A stretch of 5,398 bases of DNA from an uncultured Flavobacterium sp. (lineage in GTDB: Bacteria > Bacteroidota > Bacteroidia > Flavobacteriales > Flavobacteriaceae), in contig CAMLFV010000171.1 of assembly GCA_946479395.1 (NCBI GenBank), positions 1 to 5,398 on the forward strand, written 5' to 3'. The first letter of the stretch is position 1. Each line of letters opens with the position of its first letter. The notes beneath the pieces were generated by a model that searched no databases, was not told the origin of the DNA, and worked only from the letters and a program-made list of their open reading frames with translations. Positions 1 to 5,398 of the stretch are shown here, in pieces. Made by a program: the position numbers and the translations under genes.

Positions 1-322
1 TGCTTTCATTTCGATACGATTCTTTTCGTGCACCAACAAACTCAATATCAATATCGTTAAAACGCAACATTGCCGTACCATAATTTTTAAAAACCTGCAC
101 TTTCGGGTGGTGCGGAATCAGTTCAGAAACCTTCAAAGCCAAATCAATACCGCTGCCAACAGCCACAATATCAATGTCTTTTTTTGAACCGCGTTCTAAA
201 ATAAAATCGCGAACAAAACCACCAATCACGTAAGCTTCAACTTTTAATTCTTTTGCAGCCTGTGTTATAATTTTAAAAATGGGATCTTGTAGCGCTTCGT
301 TATAATTGGATGATTGAATCAT
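1..322 (-). CDS. cca: CCA-adding tRNA nucleotidyltransferase, N-terminal part (3' end outside window)
   Basis: The first 107 codons are visible from an ATG at 322-320; the frame stays open to the left edge, so the gene continues outside. The enzyme adds or repairs the 3'-terminal CCA of tRNAs in the cytoplasm using CTP and ATP. The class II nucleotidyltransferase (poly(A) polymerase head) signature is clear: GGFVRD at residues 34-39, the metal-binding DxD as KDIDIVAVG (Asp49, Asp51), and the downstream strand DIDIEFVGARKESY from residue 90, typical of bacterial CCA/poly(A) polymerase heads. The start overlaps the tsaC stop by one base (TAATG), so the two genes are probably co-transcribed and translationally coupled. 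The HD domain found in some relatives, and the tRNA-binding C-terminal region, cannot be seen. A poly(A) polymerase is the alternative, but the compact N-terminus and the tsaC neighbour favour CCA addition. Confidence 0.93.
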   Translation of the reverse strand, partial: MIQSSNYNEALQDPIFKIITQAAKELKVEAYVIGGFVRDFILERGSKKDIDIVAVGSGIDLALKVSELIPHHPKVQVFKNYGTAMLRFNDIDIEFVGARKESYRNES

Positions 323-891
323 TATTTTCTTAAAATTTTTACTTGTGCATCGTTTGTAAGTTTAATTACGGTTGATGATTTTTTACAGATTTTGGTTTGA
401 TCTAACTTCACAACATAATCCACGCCGTTTATGATTTCCTGCGAGATTTCAGAAAATTGGGTAGGAGTAGGCTCGCCGCTTATATTTGCCGATGTGGATA
501 CCAAAGGACGCTTCATTCGTTCAACTAACTTATACACAAAAGGAGCATTTACAATACGGATTCCCAATGAATTATCTTCGGCAATCAGGTTTTTTGCCAC
601 ATTTGTAGGCTGATCTAAAACTAATGTTGTTGGTTTTTCGGCACAATCTAAAATATCAAAAGCAACAGAAGGTATATTTTTAAACACATTGTAAAGCAAA
701 CGGTCGCCATTCACCAAAACAATCATGCTTTTACTTTCGGCGCGTTTTTTTAGATCGTATATTTTTTTAACGGCTTCTTCATTTGTAGCATCACAGCCCA
801 ATCCCCAAACGGTATCGGTAGGATACAGAATAATGCCGCCATTTTTTATAACTTCAAAAGCTTCGTGAACTTCTTTATTAATGTCTTCCAT
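322..891 (-). CDS. tsaC: Threonylcarbamoyl-AMP synthase (TsaC/YrdC/Sua5 family)
   Basis: This 189-residue protein is a single YrdC domain. The family makes L-threonylcarbamoyladenylate from threonine, bicarbonate and ATP, the first step of t6A formation at position 37 of ANN-decoding tRNAs, in the cytoplasm. Visible signatures are YPTDTVWGLGCDA (residues 23-35), the KKR...SK segment (48-54) that corresponds to the family's basic nucleotide-binding motif, STSANISGEPTP (132-143), and the closing SSTVIKL (172-178). The length matches short TsaC; the extra C-terminal domain of long Sua5 proteins is absent. The ATG at 891-889 is well placed, about 20 residues ahead of the first conserved strand. 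It begins 22 bases after the ureohydrolase stop with no terminator between, and its stop overlaps the cca start, so it sits mid-operon. No Shine-Dalgarno sequence is evident, as is usual in Bacteroidota. Confidence 0.95.
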   Translation of the reverse strand: MEDINKEVHEAFEVIKNGGIILYPTDTVWGLGCDATNEEAVKKIYDLKKRAESKSMIVLVNGDRLLYNVFKNIPSVAFDILDCAEKPTTLVLDQPTNVAKNLIAEDNSLGIRIVNAPFVYKLVERMKRPLVSTSANISGEPTPTQFSEISQEIINGVDYVVKLDQTKICKKSSTVIKLTNDAQVKILRK

Positions 892-913
892 AAAAAGGAA
901 TTTGTTAGTTTGA

Positions 914-1990
914 TTAAAACTGAATTTTCTCGCCTACGTTCAATCCTGAATTTTTAGCGAAAACACCACATAAATGGAATAATAAGCGCGCACCAACATT
1001 TCCATCCCAATCATCAGATCCCGGAGCAACTTCAACTAAATCAATTCCGATGATTTTTTTATTTGATTCTGCCAATCTGCTTAATAAATAAGTCGCTTGT
1101 TCGTATGATAATCCGCCAGGAACCGGAGTTCCCGTGTTTGGACAATACCAACGATACAACGCATCAATATCAAAACTTACTGCTACATTTTCTGGTAGTT
1201 GATTTAGAATTTCATCGCACTGATCTTTCCACGTTTTTCCACTGAATTGGTTCGATTTTAAATCGGTATCGGTATAAACTTTTACTTTGTTCGATGCTTT
1301 GATCACATTTACTTCGCCTTCACTAAAATCGCGAATACCAACCTGAACAATTTTTTCAATTTGTGGTAATTTAATGGCATTATACATGATTGATGCGTGC
1401 GAATAAGTAAAGCCTTCGTATGCTTCGCGTAAATCCATGTGCGCATCAAAATGTAAAATTCCAAAACTATCATTTTTACTTGCAAAAGCTTCGTAGTAAC
1501 CCATTGGTGTTGAATGATCGCCACCTAATAAAATTACTTTTTTGCCTTGATTCATCCAATAAAGCGTACGATCTTTCACTTCTTGGTTGAATTGAGCCGA
1601 TGCTTTATTAATTTTATCTAAATCTGACTGCAATTGAGGAAATGTTTCAATAGCCTCGCCGTTTTCTAACGCTTCAATAATAGGTTGCGCTAAGCTTTTA
1701 TATTTTTCACTATTTGTAATCCATTGCTCAGGTGCTTCATCCATATAAATTCCCAGTTTCCATAAATCGGGAAATTCCTGATGTAATAAATCTACTTGAA
1801 AAGATGCGTTAAAAATAGCTTCAGGACCTTCGCTGGCGCCACTTCCGTAACTTACAGTAACTTCCCACGGTGCGGGTAAAATAATTATTTCACTTTCTTC
1901 TGCGTTAAATGGTAATCCATAAATGGTGGCATCTGCCAAACCTGGTTGAGATGGATCGAAATTCTCTATTTTTTGTTGTTTTGATAACAT
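914..1990 (-). CDS. Arginase/agmatinase-family ureohydrolase (speB/hutG-like)
   Basis: A 358-residue binuclear-manganese ureohydrolase. Members hydrolyse arginine, agmatine, formimidoylglutamate or related amidino compounds. All six expected metal ligands are present: His159 in GGDHST, Asp182/His184/Asp186 in FDAHMD, and Asp274/Asp276 in SFDID. Glu320 in GIDLVEVAP matches the arginase Glu that holds the guanidinium group. The protein is longer than classic agmatinases (about 300 residues) because of a helical insert at roughly residues 85-140, as I recall from Bacteroidota homologues. The usual GLDPKL after FDID reads ALYRWY here before the conserved CPNTGTPVPGG (see findings). I chose the ATG at 1990-1988; the frame also opens at a GTG at 2002-2000, adding four residues. 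The ATG leaves a plausible leader after the promoter motif. The gene lies just upstream of tsaC. Substrate cannot be settled from sequence, and no hut or arginine-pathway genes adjoin it, so no symbol is given. Confidence 0.88.
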   Translation of the reverse strand: MLSKQQKIENFDPSQPGLADATIYGLPFNAEESEIIILPAPWEVTVSYGSGASEGPEAIFNASFQVDLLHQEFPDLWKLGIYMDEAPEQWITNSEKYKSLAQPIIEALENGEAIETFPQLQSDLDKINKASAQFNQEVKDRTLYWMNQGKKVILLGGDHSTPMGYYEAFASKNDSFGILHFDAHMDLREAYEGFTYSHASIMYNAIKLPQIEKIVQVGIRDFSEGEVNVIKASNKVKVYTDTDLKSNQFSGKTWKDQCDEILNQLPENVAVSFDIDALYRWYCPNTGTPVPGGLSYEQATYLLSRLAESNKKIIGIDLVEVAPGSDDWDGNVGARLLFHLCGVFAKNSGLNVGEKIQF

Positions 1991-2016
1991 ACTAAATTCC
2001 ACTGATTTTTAAAATG

Positions 2017-2024
2017 CAAATATA
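2017..2024 (-). promoter_or_regulatory. Candidate -7 promoter element for the ureohydrolase-tsaC-cca unit
   Basis: The minus strand reads TATATTTG, an exact match to the Bacteroidota -7 consensus TAnnTTTG, ending 26 bases before the ATG at 1990. A start a few bases downstream would give a leader of about 20 bases. No good TTG -33 element occurs at the expected 17-23 base spacing; that stretch is occupied by the kynureninase terminator stem. In AT-rich sequence this motif can occur by chance, but its place between a terminator and a start codon supports it. Confidence 0.5.
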
Positions 2025-2048
2025 AAAAAAGCCAGCGTAAAGCCGGCT
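2024..2048 (-). terminator. Intrinsic terminator after kynureninase
   Basis: On the minus strand a 7-bp stem (AGCCGGC pairing with GCTGGCT, one G-U wobble in RNA) encloses the loop TTTAC, with arms at 2048-2042 and 2036-2030. It runs into seven consecutive T residues (2030-2024, the first also closing the stem). It begins 7 bases after the kynureninase stop codon, where a rho-independent terminator is expected. It separates kynureninase from the downstream ureohydrolase unit. Confidence 0.85.
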
Positions 2049-2055
2049 AAATATC

Positions 2056-3333
2056 TTAAGTTGTTTGGATACCTGTTTTTAAAATCTGACCAAAATCGTA
2101 TATTTCTTCAAAAGTGGTGTACAAAGGCACCGGAGCCAAACGAATAACCGCCGGTTCGCGCCAGTCTGTAACAACACCTTGCTTCATTAAATAATGAAAT
2201 AATTCTTTGCCTTCGCCGTGTAAAATGATTGACAATTGCGATCCGCGTTCTGCTTGATTTTTAGGAGTAATGATTTCTAAATTTGTACCGGTTTCTTTCG
2301 CTGTTTCTTCAACAATGAACTCTAAATACGCTGTAATTAAATCGCGTTTTTTCATTAAGGCTTCCATGCCAATTTCATCGAACATCTCAACTGATGCCAA
2401 ATACGGAGCCATTGCCAATACGCCTGTACATGAACTTTGCCAACCTAAAGCACCTTCGTTTGGTGTGTATTCCGGTTCCATTAAAAAACGACGTTCTTTA
2501 TTGTGACCATACCATCCACCAAAACGATTGATGTCTTTATTACTATGATGTTTTTCGTGAACGAAATATCCTGCGACACTTCCCGGACCAGCATTCATGT
2601 ATTTATAACTGCACCAACAAGCAAAATCAACATTCCATTCGTGTAGTTTTAGTTCGATATTTCCTGCGGCATGTGCCAAATCCCAACCAACTTTTGCTCC
2701 AACAGCGTGTCCGGCTTTTGTTATATTTTCCATATCTAAAACCTGACCGGTGTAATAGTTAATTCCGCCAATTAAAACCAATGCCAATTCATCGCCAACT
2801 TCATTAATCTTCGCAATAATATCTTCATTGCGTAAATTGTGTTCGCCTTCTCTGCGTTTTACTTCCACAATTACATCTTTTGGATCTAAACCGTGAAATT
2901 TAACCTGCGTTTGAAACATATATTGATCGCTTGGAAAGGCTTTTTCTTCGCAGATAATTTTAAATCGGGTAGAAGTTGGGTTGTAAAACGAAACCATCAT
3001 CATGTGAAGATTAACGGTTAAGGTATTCATTACCGACACTTCGCTTGGTTTTGCACCAACAATTTTTGATAAAGGATTTGAAAAACGTTCGTGATAATCC
3101 CACCAAGGTTTTTCTGCATAAAAATGACCTTCAACAGCCAAATTTGCCCAATCGTTCATTACATCATCTATATACTTTTTAGCGCGTTTTGGCATTAATC
3201 CCAATGAATTTCCTGTGAAATAGATTGTTTTTTTGCCGTTTACTTTAGGAAATTCAAATTCTGACCGGTATTTTTTTAATTCGTCTTGCGCATCTAATGA
3301 TTGTGCAAATTCTCTTGTATTTTGAAAGTTCAT
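2056..3333 (-). CDS. kynU: Kynureninase
   Basis: A 425-residue PLP-dependent, fold-type I enzyme that cleaves kynurenine or 3-hydroxykynurenine to (3-hydroxy)anthranilate and alanine, in tryptophan degradation and de novo NAD synthesis; cytoplasmic. It aligns nearly end to end with the human enzyme as I remember it. Shared landmarks are YFTGNSLGLMPK (residues 38-49), AFPSDQY with PLP-contacting Asp136, GWDLAHAAGN with Asp218 and His221, and FACWCSYKYMNAGPG with the Schiff-base Lys244 preceded by Tyr243. GGWYGH (272-277), RGSQLSI and the C-terminal RLAPVPLY also match. His70 corresponds to human substrate-pocket His102. The segment matching human ISNPP reads SSCTG (residues 300-304), so Cys302 replaces Asn333 (see findings). 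Length is normal and the start is an ATG. No other kynurenine-pathway genes are in view. A terminator follows the stop; a weak promoter candidate lies in the 84-base upstream gap. Confidence 0.96.
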   Translation of the reverse strand: MNFQNTREFAQSLDAQDELKKYRSEFEFPKVNGKKTIYFTGNSLGLMPKRAKKYIDDVMNDWANLAVEGHFYAEKPWWDYHERFSNPLSKIVGAKPSEVSVMNTLTVNLHMMMVSFYNPTSTRFKIICEEKAFPSDQYMFQTQVKFHGLDPKDVIVEVKRREGEHNLRNEDIIAKINEVGDELALVLIGGINYYTGQVLDMENITKAGHAVGAKVGWDLAHAAGNIELKLHEWNVDFACWCSYKYMNAGPGSVAGYFVHEKHHSNKDINRFGGWYGHNKERRFLMEPEYTPNEGALGWQSSCTGVLAMAPYLASVEMFDEIGMEALMKKRDLITAYLEFIVEETAKETGTNLEIITPKNQAERGSQLSIILHGEGKELFHYLMKQGVVTDWREPAVIRLAPVPLYTTFEEIYDFGQILKTGIQTT

Positions 3334-3353
3334 TTAGTTTTATTTTTGAAGGC

Positions 3354-3384
3354 TAAATTTAATTATAAAATATGTGTTGAACAA
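3354..3384 (-). promoter_or_regulatory. Weak candidate promoter upstream of kynU
   Basis: In the 84-base gap before kynU the minus strand carries TTG (3384-3382), then 20 bases, then TAAATTTA (3361-3354). This resembles the Bacteroidota arrangement TTG-N17-23-TAnnTTTG with the last base differing. It lies 20 bases before the kynU ATG. The region is very AT-rich, so chance matches are likely, and no terminator separates kynU from the upstream membrane-protein gene, so read-through transcription is equally possible. Confidence 0.3.
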
Positions 3385-3417
3385 AGAGTTTTAGATAGAA
3401 AAAACAGATTTTGGAAA

Positions 3418-3756
3418 TTATTCCTCATCATCATCTTCTGGTTTAGCACCATCTTTATCGACATCTTCATTTAAAAAAGGAACATAAATTCGTTCGCTTT
3501 TTATAACAATAATCATTGATATAACAGCATGTAGAAAAATACAGGTAAGAAGAAAAATTATACGTCCTTTACCAAAAATATCGTTGTTAAAAATAGCTTC
3601 GTAATGATAAGCAACAAAGCAATATCCCACAAAAACCAAAGTGTTTAAGGTTATTACACGAAAAAACTTTTTACGATTTGATAAAACGATAATTGTTACC
3701 AAAAAGCAAAGCATAGAAACTGCAACAACGGCTAATATTCCCTGTAAAAATGTCAT
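3418..3756 (-). CDS. Small three-helix membrane protein with acidic C-terminal tail, function unknown
   Basis: I do not recognise this 112-residue protein. It has three hydrophobic segments, at about residues 4-26, 34-52 and 66-85. A basic patch RKKFFR (28-33) follows the first, which by the positive-inside rule suggests that this loop is cytoplasmic and the N-terminus outside. Residues 96-112 form a very acidic tail (NEDVDKDGAKPEDDDEE). With three helices the C-terminal tail would be extracytoplasmic, although the basic KSER after helix 3 argues weakly the other way. The first segment lacks a clear signal-peptidase site and looks like an anchor. The ATG at 3756-3754 lies downstream of the aconitase terminator, so the gene probably has its own promoter, though I see no convincing -7 motif. 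It precedes kynU by 84 bases without an evident terminator. The consistent reading frame, membrane pattern and neat fit between flanking genes support a real gene. Confidence 0.75.
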   Translation of the reverse strand: MTFLQGILAVVAVSMLCFLVTIIVLSNRKKFFRVITLNTLVFVGYCFVAYHYEAIFNNDIFGKGRIIFLLTCIFLHAVISMIIVIKSERIYVPFLNEDVDKDGAKPEDDDEE

Positions 3757-3802
3757 ATTGAAAATTCTAATGTAAATATCGGTATTTTTACAGAACTAAA
3801 GC

Positions 3803-3831
3803 AAAAATCCGACCAATTTTGGTCGGATTTT
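3803..3831 (-). terminator. Strong intrinsic terminator after aconitase
   Basis: A perfect 11-bp inverted repeat (AAAATCCGACC at 3804-3814, GGTCGGATTTT at 3821-3831) encloses a 6-base loop. On the minus strand the stem ends in a T run (3807-3803), giving a typical rho-independent terminator about 20 bases after the aconitase stop codon. The A/T-flanked stem would also work on the plus strand, but no convergent gene is present. It separates aconitase from the small membrane-protein gene. Confidence 0.9.
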
Positions 3832-3850
3832 GTTTATAAAGAACTATAAT

Positions 3851-5398
3851 TTATTTTCCTGCAGCGATTAAATTTAAGGCAGAACCCGCTTTAAACCACT
3901 CAATTTGGCTGTCATTATAGGTGTGGTTTGCCATGATGATGTCTTTAGTTCCATCTTTATGGATAAATTCCAATGTTAGCTGTTTTCCTGGAGCGAATTC
4001 GGTTAAATCTAAAAAGTTGATGGTATCATCTTCCTGAATTTTATCGTAATCCGATTCGTTTGCAAACGTTAAAGCTAACATTCCTTGTTTCTTTAAGTTC
4101 GTTTCGTGAATACGAGCAAAAGACTTTACCAATACCGCTTTAACTCCTAAGTGGCGTGGTTCCATTGCTGCGTGTTCACGAGAAGATCCTTCGCCGTAAT
4201 TTTGATCGCCCACTACAATAGAAGGAATACCTGCTGCTTTATATTGACGTTGAACGGCTGGTACTTCTTGATATTCACCAGTTAGTTGGTTTTTAACGCT
4301 GTTTGTTTTATTGTTAAAGGCATTTTCTGCACCAATTAGCATATTGTTTGAAATGTTATCTAAATGTCCGCGGAAACGCAACCATGGTCCTGCCATAGAA
4401 ATATGGTCGGTTGTACATTTGCCAAATGCTTTAATTAACAATTTTGCACCTGTAATATTTTGTCCATCCCAAGGTTGAAAAGGTTCTAAAAGTTGTAATC
4501 GAGAAGAATCTGGTGATACGATTACTTGAACGCTTGATCCGTTTTCAGCCGGAGCTTGAAAACCAGGATCTTCCACTTCGAAACCTTTTGTTGGCAATTC
4601 GTCACCAAACGGAGGTTTAAACATCACTTCTTCGCCATTATCATTCAATAACTTATCCGTAATCGGGTTGAAATCCAATCGACCTGAAATTGCCAATGCA
4701 GCAACCATTTCCGGTGATGTTACAAAGGCATGTGTATTTGGATTTCCATCGGCACGTTTAGAGAAATTTCGGTTAAACGAGTGAACAATCGTATTCTTTT
4801 CTCCTTTATCGGCACCTTCACGATCCCATTGCCCAATACAAGGTCCGCAAGCGTTTGTAAATACTTTAGTACCCATTTTTTCGAATGCAGCAATAATACC
4901 GTCACGTTCAATGGTGTATCGAATTTGTTCGGAACCAGGATTGATTCCGAATTCTGCTTTAGGTGTGATACCTAACTCAACCGCTTGATTAACAATAGAA
5001 ACCGCTCTTGACATATCTTCGTAAGACGAGTTGGTACAAGAACCAATTAATCCCCATTCTACTTTAATTGGCCAATCGTTTTTAGCAGCTTCTTCTTTCA
5101 TTTTAGAAACGGGCGTTCCTCTGTCTGGTGTAAATGGTCCGTTGATGTATGGTTCTAATTCTGATAAATTAATTTCGATCAATTCATCGAAATATTGTTC
5201 CGGATTTGCATACACTTCGGCATCGGCAGTTAAATAATCGGCAACTTTATCGGCTGCTTCCACCACATCTGCACGCCCGGTAGCGGTTAAATATCTTCTC
5301 ATGGAATCATCGTACCCAAAAGTTGATGTTGTTGCACCAATTTCGGCACCCATATTACAAATAGTTCCTTTACCCGTACACGACATTGAGGTTGCACC
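3851..5398 (-). CDS. acn: Aconitate hydratase, C-terminal two thirds (5' end outside window)
   Basis: The frame runs from the right edge to a TAA at 3853-3851, giving 515 visible residues; the ATG at 5386-5384 is internal, since the frame continues upstream as GATS. Aconitase interconverts citrate and isocitrate in the TCA cycle, in the cytoplasm, with a [4Fe-4S] cluster. Counting from the edge, the cluster cysteines are Cys121 in [10 protein letters not shown] and Cys184/Cys187 in [11 protein letters not shown], spaced exactly as Cys385/448/451 of the mitochondrial enzyme. [14 protein letters not shown] near the edge, [14 protein letters not shown], the swivelling-domain motif GEGSSREH (402-409, including the active-site Ser-Ser-Arg) and [15 protein letters not shown] are all intact. 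This is the mitochondrial-type aconitase, not AcnB. Family length is about 750 residues, so roughly 240 N-terminal residues lie outside. A strong terminator follows the stop. Confidence 0.97.
   Translation of the reverse strand, partial: GATSMSCTGKGTICNMGAEIGATTSTFGYDDSMRRYLTATGRADVVEAADKVADYLTADAEVYANPEQYFDELIEINLSELEPYINGPFTPDRGTPVSKMKEEAAKNDWPIKVEWGLIGSCTNSSYEDMSRAVSIVNQAVELGITPKAEFGINPGSEQIRYTIERDGIIAAFEKMGTKVFTNACGPCIGQWDREGADKGEKNTIVHSFNRNFSKRADGNPNTHAFVTSPEMVAALAISGRLDFNPITDKLLNDNGEEVMFKPPFGDELPTKGFEVEDPGFQAPAENGSSVQVIVSPDSSRLQLLEPFQPWDGQNITGAKLLIKAFGKCTTDHISMAGPWLRFRGHLDNISNNMLIGAENAFNNKTNSVKNQLTGEYQEVPAVQRQYKAAGIPSIVVGDQNYGEGSSREHAAMEPRHLGVKAVLVKSFARIHETNLKKQGMLALTFANESDYDKIQEDDTINFLDLTEFAPGKQLTLEFIHKDGTKDIIMANHTYNDSQIEWFKAGSALNLIAAGK

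Noticed and set aside
431..613. Plus-strand open frame of 60 codons inside tsaC
   Set aside because: Antisense shadow of a clearly conserved gene; its translation shows no recognisable motif. The same applies to the plus-strand frames at 1063-1245, 2270-2506, 4730-4975 and 5031-5237.
1264..1275. Short tandem repeat (TCGGTA twice) within the ureohydrolase gene
   Set aside because: Only two six-base copies, in frame and encoding a short TDTD stretch; too short to be meaningful.
1309..1524. Second minus-strand frame of 71 codons inside the ureohydrolase gene
   Set aside because: It lies wholly within the conserved metal-site region in another frame and is explained by that gene. The 63-codon minus-strand frame at 4720-4911 within aconitase is the same kind of shadow.
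3354..3361. Perfect palindrome TAAATTTA upstream of kynU as an operator
   Set aside because: Eight A/T-only bases in a very AT-rich gap are expected by chance; noted only as part of a weak promoter candidate.
3757..3850. Possible riboswitch or small RNA in the 94-base gap after aconitase
   Set aside because: The only clear structure is the terminator hairpin, which the aconitase stop codon explains; the rest is too short and AT-rich to support an aptamer.
5366..5371. Lys in [12 protein letters not shown] of aconitase, where many aconitases have Met
   Set aside because: As I recall it, Lys is common at this place in Bacteroidota aconitases, and all cluster and active-site residues are intact, so it is probably a lineage trait.

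Overview
The window is AT-rich and every gene I can support lies on the minus strand, so transcription runs from right to left. The protein sequences, the near absence of Shine-Dalgarno-like sequences ahead of start codons, and a TAnnTTTG-type -7 promoter motif all point to a Bacteroidota genome, most likely Flavobacteriaceae. It looks like ordinary chromosomal, largely housekeeping sequence. I see no transposase, integrase, phage gene, CRISPR array, rRNA or tRNA.

Read in the direction of transcription (high to low coordinates), the window opens with the C-terminal two thirds of aconitate hydratase, cut by the right edge. A strong stem-loop terminator follows at about 3803-3831. Next come a small, unrecognised three-helix membrane protein with an acidic tail (3418-3756) and kynureninase (2056-3333). 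Kynureninase ends in a second intrinsic terminator at about 2024-2048. A -7 promoter motif overlaps that terminator's T tract and probably starts the last unit: an arginase/agmatinase-family ureohydrolase (914-1990), a TsaC/YrdC threonylcarbamoyl-AMP synthase (322-891), and the N-terminal part of a CCA-adding tRNA nucleotidyltransferase (322 to the left edge).

The last two genes fit together. Both act on tRNA (the t6A37 precursor and the 3' CCA end), and the stop of one overlaps the start of the other by one base (TAATG), which suggests translational coupling. The other genes are central metabolism (aconitase, TCA cycle), tryptophan/NAD metabolism (kynureninase) and guanidino/amidino-nitrogen metabolism (ureohydrolase), with no obvious common pathway.

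I found no convincing new multi-gene system. The observations most worth checking are two local departures from family consensus next to active-site residues, in kynureninase (Cys where the human enzyme has substrate-contacting Asn333) and in the ureohydrolase (the segment after the metal-binding FDID motif). The tsaC-cca coupling, the compact terminator/promoter junction and the uncharacterised membrane protein follow. No gene-free stretch exceeds 300 bases; the longest gaps are 84 and 94 bases.
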